64,000 nt of DNA from Pseudolabrys sp. (GTDB taxonomy: Bacteria; Pseudomonadota; Alphaproteobacteria; Rhizobiales; Xanthobacteraceae). Location of the stretch: positions 372,001-436,000 of the forward strand of contig JARYIJ010000001.1 in the NCBI GenBank assembly GCA_029980465.1. The letters run 5' to 3'. Below, piece after piece: positions 1-9,058 of the stretch; the stretch's first letter is position 1, and each line of letters begins with the position of its first letter. Under the pieces are notes generated by a model that had not been told where the DNA came from, did no database searches, and saw nothing but the letters and a program-made list of their open reading frames with translations. A program made the translations under genes and the position numbers.

Positions 1-1474
1 GGCCCTGCCCGGTCGACTGCGTGCCGATGATGACGGTGACGTCGCCCTTGCCGTCCATCTTCACCGTCGCGGTCTCGGGAGACGAAGCTCCGCAGGCCTC
101 GATATAAGTCGAGATGCCGATGCCGCGCAGCTTGCCGCGCTTGCGCGCTGCCGCCGCGCGTTTCTTGAATCCGGCCCAGTCGATGATGTCCTGCGCGCGC
201 GAAAGATGCGCGGCGAAATCGCCGGAGTCGTAAATCTTGCCGGTCGGCGTCTTGTACGGCATCGCCTTCGGCTTGATGAAGTTGCGCCGGCGCAGCACGT
301 CGGGCGCGATATCGAGCTCGCGCGCAATGGTGTCGACCAGCCGCTCGATGACGTAAGCCGCCTCGGGACGCCCGGCGCCACGATAGGCGTCGACCGGCAC
401 GGTATTGGTATAGGCCGCGCGCAATTTCACGAACGCAGCCGGAATATCGTAGACGCCGGTCGCCATGCCGACGCCGAGCCACGGAATATAGGGCGCATAG
501 CACGACAGATAGGCGCCCATGTCCGCGATAATATCGATGTCGAGAGCGAGGAACCTGCCCTTGTCGTCGAGCGCCATCCTGGCCGTGGTGATGTTGTCGC
601 GGCCATGACTGTCGCTGAGGAAATGCTCGATGCGGTCGCCGATCCACTTCACCGGCTTGCGCAGTGCGCGGGCAGCGACCGCGGCCAGCGCGTATTCGCG
701 ATACGGAAACAGCTTGGTGCCGAAGCCACCGCCGACATCCGGCGTGACGACGCGCATCTTCTCCGGTGGTAGCTTGAGGACGTCGCCGCCGATAATGTCA
801 CGGATGATGTGCGGCCCCTGACTGCCGAGAGTCAGCGTGATGCGGTCGCCGTCATATTCCGCGACCACGCCGCGGGTATCCATGTAGTTCGTCACCAACC
901 GCTGGTTGACGACCTTGACCGTCACGATCTTCGCCGCCTTGGCGAAAGCCTCCTTGGCCGCCTTCTCGTCGCCGAGCGAGGCGTCGAACGACAGGTTGCC
1001 GGGCCGGTCAGGCCACACCAGCGGCGCGCCCGGCGCCAGCGCAGCCTCGGCGCCGATCACGTGCGGCAGCGCCTGCCAGTCGATCGCGATTGCCTCGGCG
1101 GCATCCTTCGCTTGCGCCAGCGTGTCGGCGACCACGAAGGCGACGGCATCGCCGACATAGCGGACCTGCTTGTCCTCGAGAATCTTGTAGGGCGGAATCG
1201 GAATGTCGTCCCGGATCGTGCCTGGTGTCGGCAGGTTGCCGAGATCGACGGTGTCCTTCGCGGTCAGGACGAGACGAACGCCGGGCATCGCCCGAACGGC
1301 CGAAAGATCGCCGATGGTGAAGGTGGCGTTGGCATGTGGCGAGCGCACCACGACGGCGTGGAGCGAGCCGGCCGGGGCAAAGTCGGCGACGTAATGCCCG
1401 TCGCCGCGCAGCAGCGGGGCGTCCTCCTTGCGGCGAAGCGACTGGCCGACGCCGAATTTCGGATTACTGGCCAT
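1..1474 (-). CDS. Molybdenum hydroxylase large subunit (CoxL/xanthine dehydrogenase family), 3' part missing
   Basis: About 491 N-terminal residues are visible; the gene runs off the left edge. The protein starts MASNPKFGVGQSLRRKED, typical of molybdopterin-binding large subunits of the xanthine/aldehyde/CO dehydrogenase family. VGGGFGTK lies near residues 247-254 and AYRGAGR at residues 363-369. In CoxL-like proteins the AYRGAGR form marks the form II/BMS clade rather than the true CO dehydrogenase AYRCSFR motif, so CO oxidation should not be assumed and the substrate is unknown. The family uses a Mo-pterin cofactor and needs FAD and 2Fe-2S partner subunits, none of which lie upstream here; they may lie beyond the left edge. 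The ATG overlaps the last 11 bases of the RND pump gene, implying translational coupling. Confidence 0.9.
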   Translation of the reverse strand, partial: MASNPKFGVGQSLRRKEDAPLLRGDGHYVADFAPAGSLHAVVVRSPHANATFTIGDLSAVRAMPGVRLVLTAKDTVDLGNLPTPGTIRDDIPIPPYKILEDKQVRYVGDAVAFVVADTLAQAKDAAEAIAIDWQALPHVIGAEAALAPGAPLVWPDRPGNLSFDASLGDEKAAKEAFAKAAKIVTVKVVNQRLVTNYMDTRGVVAEYDGDRITLTLGSQGPHIIRDIIGGDVLKLPPEKMRVVTPDVGGGFGTKLFPYREYALAAVAARALRKPVKWIGDRIEHFLSDSHGRDNITTARMALDDKGRFLALDIDIIADMGAYLSCYAPYIPWLGVGMATGVYDIPAAFVKLRAAYTNTVPVDAYRGAGRPEAAYVIERLVDTIARELDIAPDVLRRRNFIKPKAMPYKTPTGKIYDSGDFAAHLSRAQDIIDWAGFKKRAAAARKRGKLRGIGISTYIEACGASSPETATVKMDGKGDVTVIIGTQSTGQG

Positions 1475-4400
1475 GCCCGGCTTGCGTCCCTGTCTGGTTG
1501 TGTCCCGTCCCGCGGCGCTCGAACCGCTGCGCGATCCAGCGCGTGACCACATAGAAGACCGGCGTGAAGATCAGGCCGAACGCGGTCACGCCGATCATGC
1601 CGGAAAAGACCGCCGTGCCAAGAGTCTGGCGCAGTTCCGCGCCGGCGCCGACGGCCCACACCAGCGGCACGACGCCAAAGATGAACGCCAGCGAGGTCAT
1701 CAGGATGGGGCGGAACCGCAGATGCGCCGCTTCGATCGCCGCGCCGAACCGGTCCTTGCCCTGGTCTTCCTGCTGCTTGGCAAATTCCACGATCAGAATC
1801 GCGTTCTTGGCCGCGAGCGCGATCAGCACGACGAAGCCGACCTGGGTGAGGATGTTATTGTCGAAGTGCCGCAGCACGACGCCGATGATCGATGCGACGA
1901 GGCACATCGGCACGATCATGATGACGGCGAGCGGCATCGTCAGGCTCTCGAACTGCGCCGCCAGCACGAGAAAGACGAACACGACCGCGAGCACGAAGGC
2001 AAACATCGCGGTGTTGCCGGCCCTGATCTGCTGGAACGCCAGCGTCGTCCACTCATAGCCGAAACCCTCGGGCAGCGTCTGCGCCGCGAGCTTTTCCATG
2101 ATCTGGATGGCCTGGCCTTGCGAATAGCCCGGCGCCGCGTTGCCGTCGAGCTCGGCCGCCGGATAGAGGTTATAGCGCGGCACGCGATACGGCCCGGAAA
2201 TGTCCTTGACCGTCGTGAACGCGGCCAGCGGGACGGTTTCGCCCTGGCTGTTGCGCACGCGGATCTTGAGAACGTCGTCGCGATTCATCCTGTACTGGTC
2301 GTCCGCCTGCGCCACCACGCGGAACGTCTTGCCGAACAGGTTGAAGTCATTGACGTAAGCCGAGCCGAGATAAATCTGCAACGCGGCGAACACGTCCTGG
2401 ACATTGACGCCCAGCAGTTGCGCCTTGGTCCGGTCGATGTCGAGATAAAGCTGCGGCGTCGAGTTTTCGAACAACGTGAAGACCTGCTGCAGGCCCGGGG
2501 TCTGCGCCGCCCGGCCCATCATGGCGTAGGCCGCCGCCTGCAAGGCCGCGGGCCCGCGTCCCTCGCGGTCCTCGATCATCATGCGGAAGCCGCCGGCATT
2601 GCCGACGCCGCGCACCGGCGGCGGCTGCACGGCGATCACGAGCGCCTCCTCGATCGAAGAAAACCGCTTGATCAGCTCGAGCTGGATGGCTTCCGCAGTC
2701 TGGTCCGGGTGACCGGCGCGCTCGTCGAACGGCTTGAGCGCGAAGAAGATGGCGCCGGCATTCGGCGCATTGGTGAAAGTCGCGCCGGAGAAGCCGACGA
2801 TATTGACCGCGCCCTCGATGCCCGGCACGCCCTTCGACAGCTCGACCGCCTTGCGGTTGACCGCGTCGGTGCGTGATAACGAGGCGCCCGGCGGCAACTG
2901 AATCACGGCGATCAGATAGCCGGAATCGGTCTGCGGAATGAAGCCGATCGGCGTCTTGCGGAATTCATTGAGGCCGAACGCGAGAATGCCGGCGTAAACG
3001 ACCAACATGATGACCGCGATGCGCACCACCTTGCTGGCCAATTTGCCGTAGCCGCGCGCAATCCAGTCGAAACCCCAATTGAACACGGCGAAGAATTTGT
3101 GGATCGGCTTGTTCCACCAACTCTCGCGCATCTCGCTATGTGGCTTCAGCAGCAACACGCACAGTGCCGGCGACAATGTCAACGAGCAGACCAGCGAGAT
3201 GAATGCCGCGCCGGCGATGGTCAGCGCGAATTGCCGATAAAATTGGCCCGAAATCCCGGTGATAAACACCGACGGCACGAATACGGCGGCAAGCACCAGC
3301 GCGATCGCCACCAGCGCCGCGCCGACCTCGTCCATGCTTTTCCGCGCGGCGTCGCGCGGCAACAGGCCGGACGCGATATTACGCTCGACGTTCTCGACCA
3401 CGACGATGGCGTCGTCGACCACGATGCCGACCGCGAGCACAAGCCCGAACAGCGACAGCGTGTTCAGCGTGAAGCCAAACAGCGCCATGATGAAGAAGGT
3501 ACCGACCAGCGACACCGGAATCGCGATCAACGGGATGACCGCCGCGCGCCAGGTCTGCAGGAACAGGATGACGACCAGCACGACGAGGATGATGGCCTCG
3601 CCGATGGTATCCTGCACGGCTTCGACCGACTGCTTGATGAACTGGGTCGGGTCGTAGACGATCCGATAGGCGACGCCGGCAGGAAACTGCTTCGACAGTT
3701 GCGCCATCGTGTCGCGAATGGCCTGGGCCGTGGCCAGCGCGTTCGAGCCGGGACGCTGGAAGATGGCGATCGCCACGGCCGGATCGAGGTCGAGATAGGA
3801 ATTCGACGAATAATCCTGCGCCGCAAGTTCAACGCGCGCGACGTCGCGCACACGCACCACTGCCTTGTCGGTCTTCTTGACGACAATATTGCCGAACTCC
3901 TCGGGATCCGTCAGGCGCCCTTGCGTCTGGACCGCGAGCTGAAAGGCGCCCGAATGGCTCACCGGCGGCTGGTCGAGCACGCCGGACGCGACCTGCACGT
4001 TCTGCGCAGCGAGCGCGCTGACGACGTCACTGGCGGTCATGTTGAGCGCCTGCAAGCGGTCGGGATCGAGCCAGATCCGCATCGAGTAGTCGCGGCTGCC
4101 GAACACGAGGATTGAGCCGACCCCGTCGACGCGGGTCAGGACGTCCTTGATGGCCAGCGTGGTGTAGTTCGAAACGAACAGCGAGTTGCGCGACTTGTCC
4201 GGCGAATAGAGGTGCACGACCATCATCAGGTCCGGCGAGCTCTTCGTAACCGTAACGCCGATGTTCTTGACCTCAGTCGGCAGGCGCGGCGTCGCAATCG
4301 CCACGCGGTTTTGCACCTGCACCTGCGCGATATCGAGATTGGTGCCGAGATCGAACGTCACGGCAATGGAGAAACGCCCGTCGGCCGTCGAGTTCGACGA

Positions 4401-4640
4401 CACGTAGAGCATGTTCTCGACACCGTTGATCTGATCCTCGATCGGCGCGACGACGGTCTGCGCCACCACGTCGGCGCCCGCACCCGGATATTGCCCGCTG
4501 ACGTTGACGACCGGCGGCGCGATCTCGGGAAACTGCGCAACCGGCAAGCGTGTGAACGACACCGCGCCCAGGATCACGAAGACGATCGAGACCACGGCGG
4601 CGAAGATCGGCCGATCGATGAAAAAATGCGAAATCCGCAT
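1464..4640 (-). CDS. RND multidrug efflux permease, HAE1/AcrB family
   Basis: A 1058-residue inner-membrane proton-drug antiporter, close to the usual 1030-1060 of the family. I chose the ATG giving MRISHFFIDRPIFAAVVSIV, the canonical RND N-terminus with TM1; upstream in-frame sequence is Arg-rich and unlike any family member. Adjacent aspartates of the proton relay in TM4 ([15 protein letters not shown]) are residues 409-410, and the TM10 lysine is in [14 protein letters not shown]. It lies 4 bases after the membrane fusion protein gene and overlaps the molybdenum hydroxylase gene by 11 bases, so three genes form one minus-strand operon. No outer-membrane TolC-type gene is adjacent. Substrate is not predictable from sequence. 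Confidence 0.95.
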   Translation of the reverse strand: MRISHFFIDRPIFAAVVSIVFVILGAVSFTRLPVAQFPEIAPPVVNVSGQYPGAGADVVAQTVVAPIEDQINGVENMLYVSSNSTADGRFSIAVTFDLGTNLDIAQVQVQNRVAIATPRLPTEVKNIGVTVTKSSPDLMMVVHLYSPDKSRNSLFVSNYTTLAIKDVLTRVDGVGSILVFGSRDYSMRIWLDPDRLQALNMTASDVVSALAAQNVQVASGVLDQPPVSHSGAFQLAVQTQGRLTDPEEFGNIVVKKTDKAVVRVRDVARVELAAQDYSSNSYLDLDPAVAIAIFQRPGSNALATAQAIRDTMAQLSKQFPAGVAYRIVYDPTQFIKQSVEAVQDTIGEAIILVVLVVILFLQTWRAAVIPLIAIPVSLVGTFFIMALFGFTLNTLSLFGLVLAVGIVVDDAIVVVENVERNIASGLLPRDAARKSMDEVGAALVAIALVLAAVFVPSVFITGISGQFYRQFALTIAGAAFISLVCSLTLSPALCVLLLKPHSEMRESWWNKPIHKFFAVFNWGFDWIARGYGKLASKVVRIAVIMLVVYAGILAFGLNEFRKTPIGFIPQTDSGYLIAVIQLPPGASLSRTDAVNRKAVELSKGVPGIEGAVNIVGFSGATFTNAPNAGAIFFALKPFDERAGHPDQTAEAIQLELIKRFSSIEEALVIAVQPPPVRGVGNAGGFRMMIEDREGRGPAALQAAAYAMMGRAAQTPGLQQVFTLFENSTPQLYLDIDRTKAQLLGVNVQDVFAALQIYLGSAYVNDFNLFGKTFRVVAQADDQYRMNRDDVLKIRVRNSQGETVPLAAFTTVKDISGPYRVPRYNLYPAAELDGNAAPGYSQGQAIQIMEKLAAQTLPEGFGYEWTTLAFQQIRAGNTAMFAFVLAVVFVFLVLAAQFESLTMPLAVIMIVPMCLVASIIGVVLRHFDNNILTQVGFVVLIALAAKNAILIVEFAKQQEDQGKDRFGAAIEAAHLRFRPILMTSLAFIFGVVPLVWAVGAGAELRQTLGTAVFSGMIGVTAFGLIFTPVFYVVTRWIAQRFERRGTGHNQTGTQAGHGQ

Positions 4641-4644
4641 GCCG

Positions 4645-5862
4645 CTACTTCGCCTGCTTTGCGGCGGCCGGCGGCGCCGGGGACTGGCCCTTCTCGTGCG
4701 GACTGACGACCATTCCCGGCCTCGCACGCATCAAGCCTTCGACGATGACCCTGTCGTTGGGCCCGATACCGTCCTTGATGACGCGAAGATTGTCTCTCGT
4801 CGCCTGGCCCAGCGTGACGTATTTCTGCGCAACCTTGTTGTCAGGGCCGACGACCAGCACGAACTTCCGCGTCTGCTCGGAACCGATGGCGGCATCGGGA
4901 ATAAGAAGACCGTCATAGGGCATCGAGCCCGGAACGCGCACGCGCGCGAACATGCCGGGCGTGAACAAGCCGTTCGGGTTGGCGAAAACGCCGCGGCCGC
5001 GAATGGTGCCTGTCGACGGGTCGATCACGTTGTCGACGAAGTCCATGCGGCCAGTGTGATCGTAGTTGGGCTCGTCGATCAGCTTGAGCGCGATGGAAAC
5101 CCCGGTGCCGCGGCTCGCGACGTCGGTGCCGCCCTCCTTGGCGACGCGCTCATAACGCAGGTAAGCCGCCTCGTCGAACGTGAACTCGAAACGGATCGGA
5201 TCGATCGAGACGATCGTCGCGAGCAGCGTCGTGCTGCCCGAGGTCCCGCCGGTCACGAGGTTGCCGGGCGACACCCGGCGATCACCAATGCGGCCGTCCA
5301 CCGGCGCGCGCAATTCGGTGTATTCGAGATCGAGCTGCGCCTGGTTGACGGCAGCCTGCGCGTTATCGAGAGAGGCCTGGGCGTTGCGATAAGCCTGAGC
5401 ACGCTGGTCGAAAAGCTGCTCGGTGATCGTCTTGTCCTTGACGAGTTGTTGGCCACGATCGAAGTCCGACTTTGTAAAATCGAGATTCGACTTGGCCAGC
5501 GCCAGGGTCGCACGCGCCTGATCGAGAGCGTTCTGATACTGCCGCTTGTCGATCGTAAACAGCAGGTCGCCCTTCTTGACGATCTGCCCGTCCTTGAAAT
5601 GCACGCCGTCGAGATAGCCGGACACCCGCGCGCGGATCTCAACCGAATCAACGGCGACAAAGCGCCCGACATATTCGTCGTAGTCGAACACGGTGCGTTT
5701 GATCGGCTGCGCCACCGTCACGCCCGGAGGAGGCGGCGGCTGGTGGCTCGCCTGCTTTTGCTCGCTGCAGGCGCCGAGAAGCGCCGCCAAGGCAAAGGCG
5801 GAACCCAGAATACGCACAGATCGCGGAATTCGGACGGGTGCGTCCACGACAGGTTCAGACAT
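4645..5862 (-). CDS. RND efflux membrane fusion protein (periplasmic adaptor)
   Basis: A 405-residue HlyD/AcrA-family adaptor linking the inner-membrane RND pump to an outer-membrane channel. The start is the ATG giving MSEPVVDAPVRIPRSVRI, followed by a hydrophobic segment and a lipobox-like LLGACSEQ, so it is probably a lipoprotein. The order is barrel-sandwich half (VSGYLDGVHFKDGQIVKKGD), a long alpha-hairpin rich in Ala/Gln/Asp, second lipoyl half (LRAPVDGRIGDRRVSPGNLV), then beta-barrel and membrane-proximal domains. The tail is Pro/Ala/Lys-rich. It is the first gene of the operon, 4 bases before the permease. The region upstream is the 3' end of murJ, so its promoter is probably within about 105 bases. 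Confidence 0.94.
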   Translation of the reverse strand: MSEPVVDAPVRIPRSVRILGSAFALAALLGACSEQKQASHQPPPPPGVTVAQPIKRTVFDYDEYVGRFVAVDSVEIRARVSGYLDGVHFKDGQIVKKGDLLFTIDKRQYQNALDQARATLALAKSNLDFTKSDFDRGQQLVKDKTITEQLFDQRAQAYRNAQASLDNAQAAVNQAQLDLEYTELRAPVDGRIGDRRVSPGNLVTGGTSGSTTLLATIVSIDPIRFEFTFDEAAYLRYERVAKEGGTDVASRGTGVSIALKLIDEPNYDHTGRMDFVDNVIDPSTGTIRGRGVFANPNGLFTPGMFARVRVPGSMPYDGLLIPDAAIGSEQTRKFVLVVGPDNKVAQKYVTLGQATRDNLRVIKDGIGPNDRVIVEGLMRARPGMVVSPHEKGQSPAPPAAAKQAK

Positions 5863-5966
5863 TCTTATCCTAGTGACTTGGTGATGCTCGTCCGGCCGGT
5901 TCCCCATAACGGCCGTCGGCAGATTAGTCCATGCGGCTGCATGGCCTATAGACTTTTGGTTGGAAA

Positions 5967-7505
5967 TTAGCCGGTTGCCCCTTGTCGAAATGCTCTGAAC
6001 CAGCCGCGACCCAACAGCGTGCCAACACAGATTCCATAGGTGACAGCGCCAACAAGAACGACGGCAGCCAGAACTGTCTCCTCCCTGAAGAACCGCCAAG
6101 TGCCGGTGTATGTGAGCAGCGGGAAACGAACCAGCAAGAGTACCGCCGCCAAAATAAATCCGGCAACGACCAATCTCGCCAGCGAATGTTGCAAACGTGC
6201 ATCGATTCCGCCGTAGCCGGCGCGGCGCGCAAACCAGACCACAAGGCCGAAATTGATCCAGGCGCCGAGCGACGTCGCAAGCGCGAGGCCCACCTGCGCG
6301 AGCGGACCCATCAGCGCGACCTTCAGGGCAATATTCACCGCGGCGGCGATCAACGCCGCCTTCACTGGCGTCGCCGTATCTCCTCGCGCGTAGAACGCCG
6401 CCACCACGCTCCGGATCAAAACGAATGGCAGGAGCCCGACAGCATAAGCCGACAACGTCCGCGCGGCTGACAGCGCGTCGCCGGCCGTGAAGGCGCCCCT
6501 AACGAACAGGCCGCGCATGATGATGTCGGGCACCACGAAGAACGCGACGACACAGGGGATCGACAGCAGCAAGGTTAACTCGACGGCGCGGTTCTGTGCG
6601 TGAAGCGCGGCGTCCGCGTTGCCCAAGGCCAGGTGCCGCGACATTTCCGGCAGCACGACCGTACCGGCGGCAATGCCGATGACACCGATCGGCAACTGGT
6701 CGATGCGGTCGGCATAATAAAGCGCCGAGATCGCGCCGGCCGGCAGGAAGCTCGCGATGATGGTGTCGGCGAACAGCGCCAGTTGCACGCCGCCCGAGCC
6801 GACCGTCGCCGGGCCGAGGGCGCGAAAAAATTTACGCACGTCGACATCGAGCCGCGGCTTGCGCAACACCGGGAAGATGCCGGCGCGGCGCGTATCGCCG
6901 GCGAGCAGCAGATACTGCATCACGCCGGACGCCAGCACGCCCCAGGCCGCGGCATGGCCGGGCGTCGGAAACCACCAGGCGACGGCAAGCGCCATCACGA
7001 TCGCGACGTTGAGGAAGATCGGCGCAGCAGCCGCGGCCGCGAAGCGGTGCAGCGCATTGAGCATGCCGCCGTACAGCGTGACCAGCGTGATGAGCAGCAG
7101 ATAGGGAAACGTGATGCGCGTCAGCGTCACCGCCAGCGGATAGCGCTCGGGATCGTCGGACAGGCCGGGCGCCAGCACGTCGATGACCTGCGGCGTGAAG
7201 ACGAGCGCGATCGCCAGCAGCACGATCTGGCTGATGAGCAGCAGCGTGAAGACGCGATCGGCAAAGATTTGCGCGCCGCCCGCTCCCTGCTGCTCGCGAA
7301 TGCGCGCGTAGGACGGCACGAAGGCGGCGTTGAAGGCGCCTTCGGCGAAGATGGCGCGGAAATGGTTGGGCAGCCGCAGGGCGACGAAGAAGGCGTCGGC
7401 GGCGGGTCCCGCGCCGAGTACGGCGGCGAGAATGATGTCGCGGACGAAGCCGGTGATCCGCGACACCAGCGTGAAGCCGCCGACCGTCAGAATGCGCTCG
7501 ATCAT
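5967..7505 (-). CDS. murJ: Lipid II flippase MurJ (MviN family)
   Basis: A 512-residue polytopic membrane protein with the MurJ/MviN N-terminus (FTLVSRITGFVRDIILAAVLG) and family segments such as NHFRAIFAEGAFNAAFVPSY. It is expected to have 13-14 transmembrane helices; many hydrophobic stretches are visible. MurJ moves lipid II across the inner membrane for peptidoglycan synthesis. Conserved arginines of the N-lobe (R16, R23) are present. The gene is divergent from the mannose-1-phosphate guanylyltransferase gene with 134 bases between them. MurJ belongs to the MOP superfamily, which also contains Wzx O-antigen flippases, but sequence character and length favour MurJ. Confidence 0.95.
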   Translation of the reverse strand: MIERILTVGGFTLVSRITGFVRDIILAAVLGAGPAADAFFVALRLPNHFRAIFAEGAFNAAFVPSYARIREQQGAGGAQIFADRVFTLLLISQIVLLAIALVFTPQVIDVLAPGLSDDPERYPLAVTLTRITFPYLLLITLVTLYGGMLNALHRFAAAAAAPIFLNVAIVMALAVAWWFPTPGHAAAWGVLASGVMQYLLLAGDTRRAGIFPVLRKPRLDVDVRKFFRALGPATVGSGGVQLALFADTIIASFLPAGAISALYYADRIDQLPIGVIGIAAGTVVLPEMSRHLALGNADAALHAQNRAVELTLLLSIPCVVAFFVVPDIIMRGLFVRGAFTAGDALSAARTLSAYAVGLLPFVLIRSVVAAFYARGDTATPVKAALIAAAVNIALKVALMGPLAQVGLALATSLGAWINFGLVVWFARRAGYGGIDARLQHSLARLVVAGFILAAVLLLVRFPLLTYTGTWRFFREETVLAAVVLVGAVTYGICVGTLLGRGWFRAFRQGATG

Positions 7506-7639
7506 GGGTGCAACCGGCCGGATTCCACGTCAGGGTCGCGAACATTGTGGCGCGACGATAGCGATGGTCAGGCGTCCCAAACTGCCCTAAACGATTCGCC
7601 AAGGTCGACCATAATGCCACGCCAGGCCGCGCCATAGTC

Positions 7640-9052
7640 ATGCCCGCTCCCATCGTCCCCGTCATCCTCGCGGGCGGCACGGGCACGCGGCTGTGGCCCC
7701 TCTCCCGCGACTCGATGCCCAAGCAGTTTCTGGCGTTTCAGGGCGCGCGGACGGCCTATCAGGACACGCTGCTGCGCGTGACCGCCCCCATGTTCGCGCC
7801 GCCGATCGTCGTCACCGGCGCCGATTTCCGGTTCATAGCCCGGCGCCAGGCCGACGAGGCTGGCGTCCATGCCCAGGTGGTCATCGAGCCGATGCGCCGT
7901 GATTCCGCTGCCGCCATCGCGGCGGGCACATTGATCGCCTGGGCGCATGACGCCAACGCCGTCGCCCTGGCGCTGGCCGCCGACCATATCATTCTCGATG
8001 CCGAAGCCTTCCGTGCGACGTGCGAAGCCGGGCTCGAAGCCGCCGAGGCCGGGCATATCGTGACGTTCGGAATGACACCGAACGCGCCGAAGACGGCCTA
8101 CGGATACATTCGTCCCGGCGCAACGATCGGCGCGAGTGGCGCCTGCGAGGTCGAACGCTTCGTCGAGAAGCCGGATATTGCGACCGCGGAGCGTTGCGTC
8201 GCGGACGGCTATCTCTGGAATTCGGGAAACTTCCTGTTTCGCGCCGACGTGATGATTGAAGAAATGTCGCGACATCAGCCGGACGTCATCAGCGCTGTCG
8301 AAAACGCGATCAAACAGGCGACCAACGATCTCGGCTTCCTGCGTCTCGATGCCGATGCATTTGCGGCCGCGCCGCAGACATCCATCGACTACGCAGTGAT
8401 GGAGAAGACCAACCGCGCCGCGGTCGTGCGTGGCGACTTCCGCTGGTCCGATATCGGAAGCTGGGACGCGCTCGCCGAAATCCTTCCCTCCGACCATGAT
8501 CGCAATGTCGTGCGGGGCCCAGTCGTGCCGATCGACAGCACGGATTGCATCATCCACGCGAACGACCGTCTGATCGCGGCGGTCGGTGTTCAGAACCTCG
8601 TCATTGTCAGTACCGCCGACGCGGTGATGGTGGTGCCGCGCAGCCGCGCGCAGGAGGTCCGCGACCTCGTCGACCAGCTCAAGGAGCAGAAGCGGCCGGA
8701 GGCCGACACGCATCGCCGTATCGACCGGCCGTGGGGCTATTACGAGACGCTCGACGTCACCGACCGCTTCCAGGTCAAGCGCATCGTCGTCAACCCGGGC
8801 GGCATGCTGTCGCTGCAGATGCATCAGCATCGCGCCGAGCACTGGGTGGTCGTGCGCGGCACGGCCGATATTACGGTCGGCGAAGAAACCCGGATGCTCA
8901 ATGAGAACCAGTCGCTCTATATCCCGAGCGGCACGGTCCATCGCCTCGCCAACACCGGCGCGACACCGCTCGAGCTGATCGAGGTACAGACCGGCAATTA
9001 TCTCGGCGACGACGACATCGTCCGTCTCGACGACATTTACCGGCGCGACTAG
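7640..9052 (+). CDS. manC: Mannose-1-phosphate guanylyltransferase / mannose-6-phosphate isomerase
   Basis: 470 residues, the length of bifunctional type II enzymes (ManC/AlgA/XanB). The pyrophosphorylase signature GGTGTRLWPLSRDSMPKQF is at residues 12-30. A mannose-6-phosphate isomerase cupin follows from about residue 355 (RPWGYYETLDV, then QMHQHRAEHWVVVRGTADI with metal-binding His/Glu). It makes GDP-mannose in the cytoplasm for LPS or exopolysaccharide. The start ATG gives MPAPIVPVILAGG. It is transcribed toward the Gfo/Idh/MocA gene; the two stop codons are only 6 bases apart. Confidence 0.95.
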   Translation: MPAPIVPVILAGGTGTRLWPLSRDSMPKQFLAFQGARTAYQDTLLRVTAPMFAPPIVVTGADFRFIARRQADEAGVHAQVVIEPMRRDSAAAIAAGTLIAWAHDANAVALALAADHIILDAEAFRATCEAGLEAAEAGHIVTFGMTPNAPKTAYGYIRPGATIGASGACEVERFVEKPDIATAERCVADGYLWNSGNFLFRADVMIEEMSRHQPDVISAVENAIKQATNDLGFLRLDADAFAAAPQTSIDYAVMEKTNRAAVVRGDFRWSDIGSWDALAEILPSDHDRNVVRGPVVPIDSTDCIIHANDRLIAAVGVQNLVIVSTADAVMVVPRSRAQEVRDLVDQLKEQKRPEADTHRRIDRPWGYYETLDVTDRFQVKRIVVNPGGMLSLQMHQHRAEHWVVVRGTADITVGEETRMLNENQSLYIPSGTVHRLANTGATPLELIEVQTGNYLGDDDIVRLDDIYRRD

Positions 9053-9058
9053 GTTCGG

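Noticed and set aside
1..1474. Carbon monoxide dehydrogenase (true CoxL)
   Set aside because: The motif is AYRGAGR, not AYRCSFR, so a CO-oxidising role is not supported.
1428..2876. Long plus-strand open frame (about 480 codons) opposite the RND permease
   Set aside because: It is Arg/His/Asp-rich with no family features; it is the antisense shadow common in high-GC DNA. The same applies to other long antisense frames, for example 4504-5970, 11280-12698, 22110-23714 and 50005-52689.
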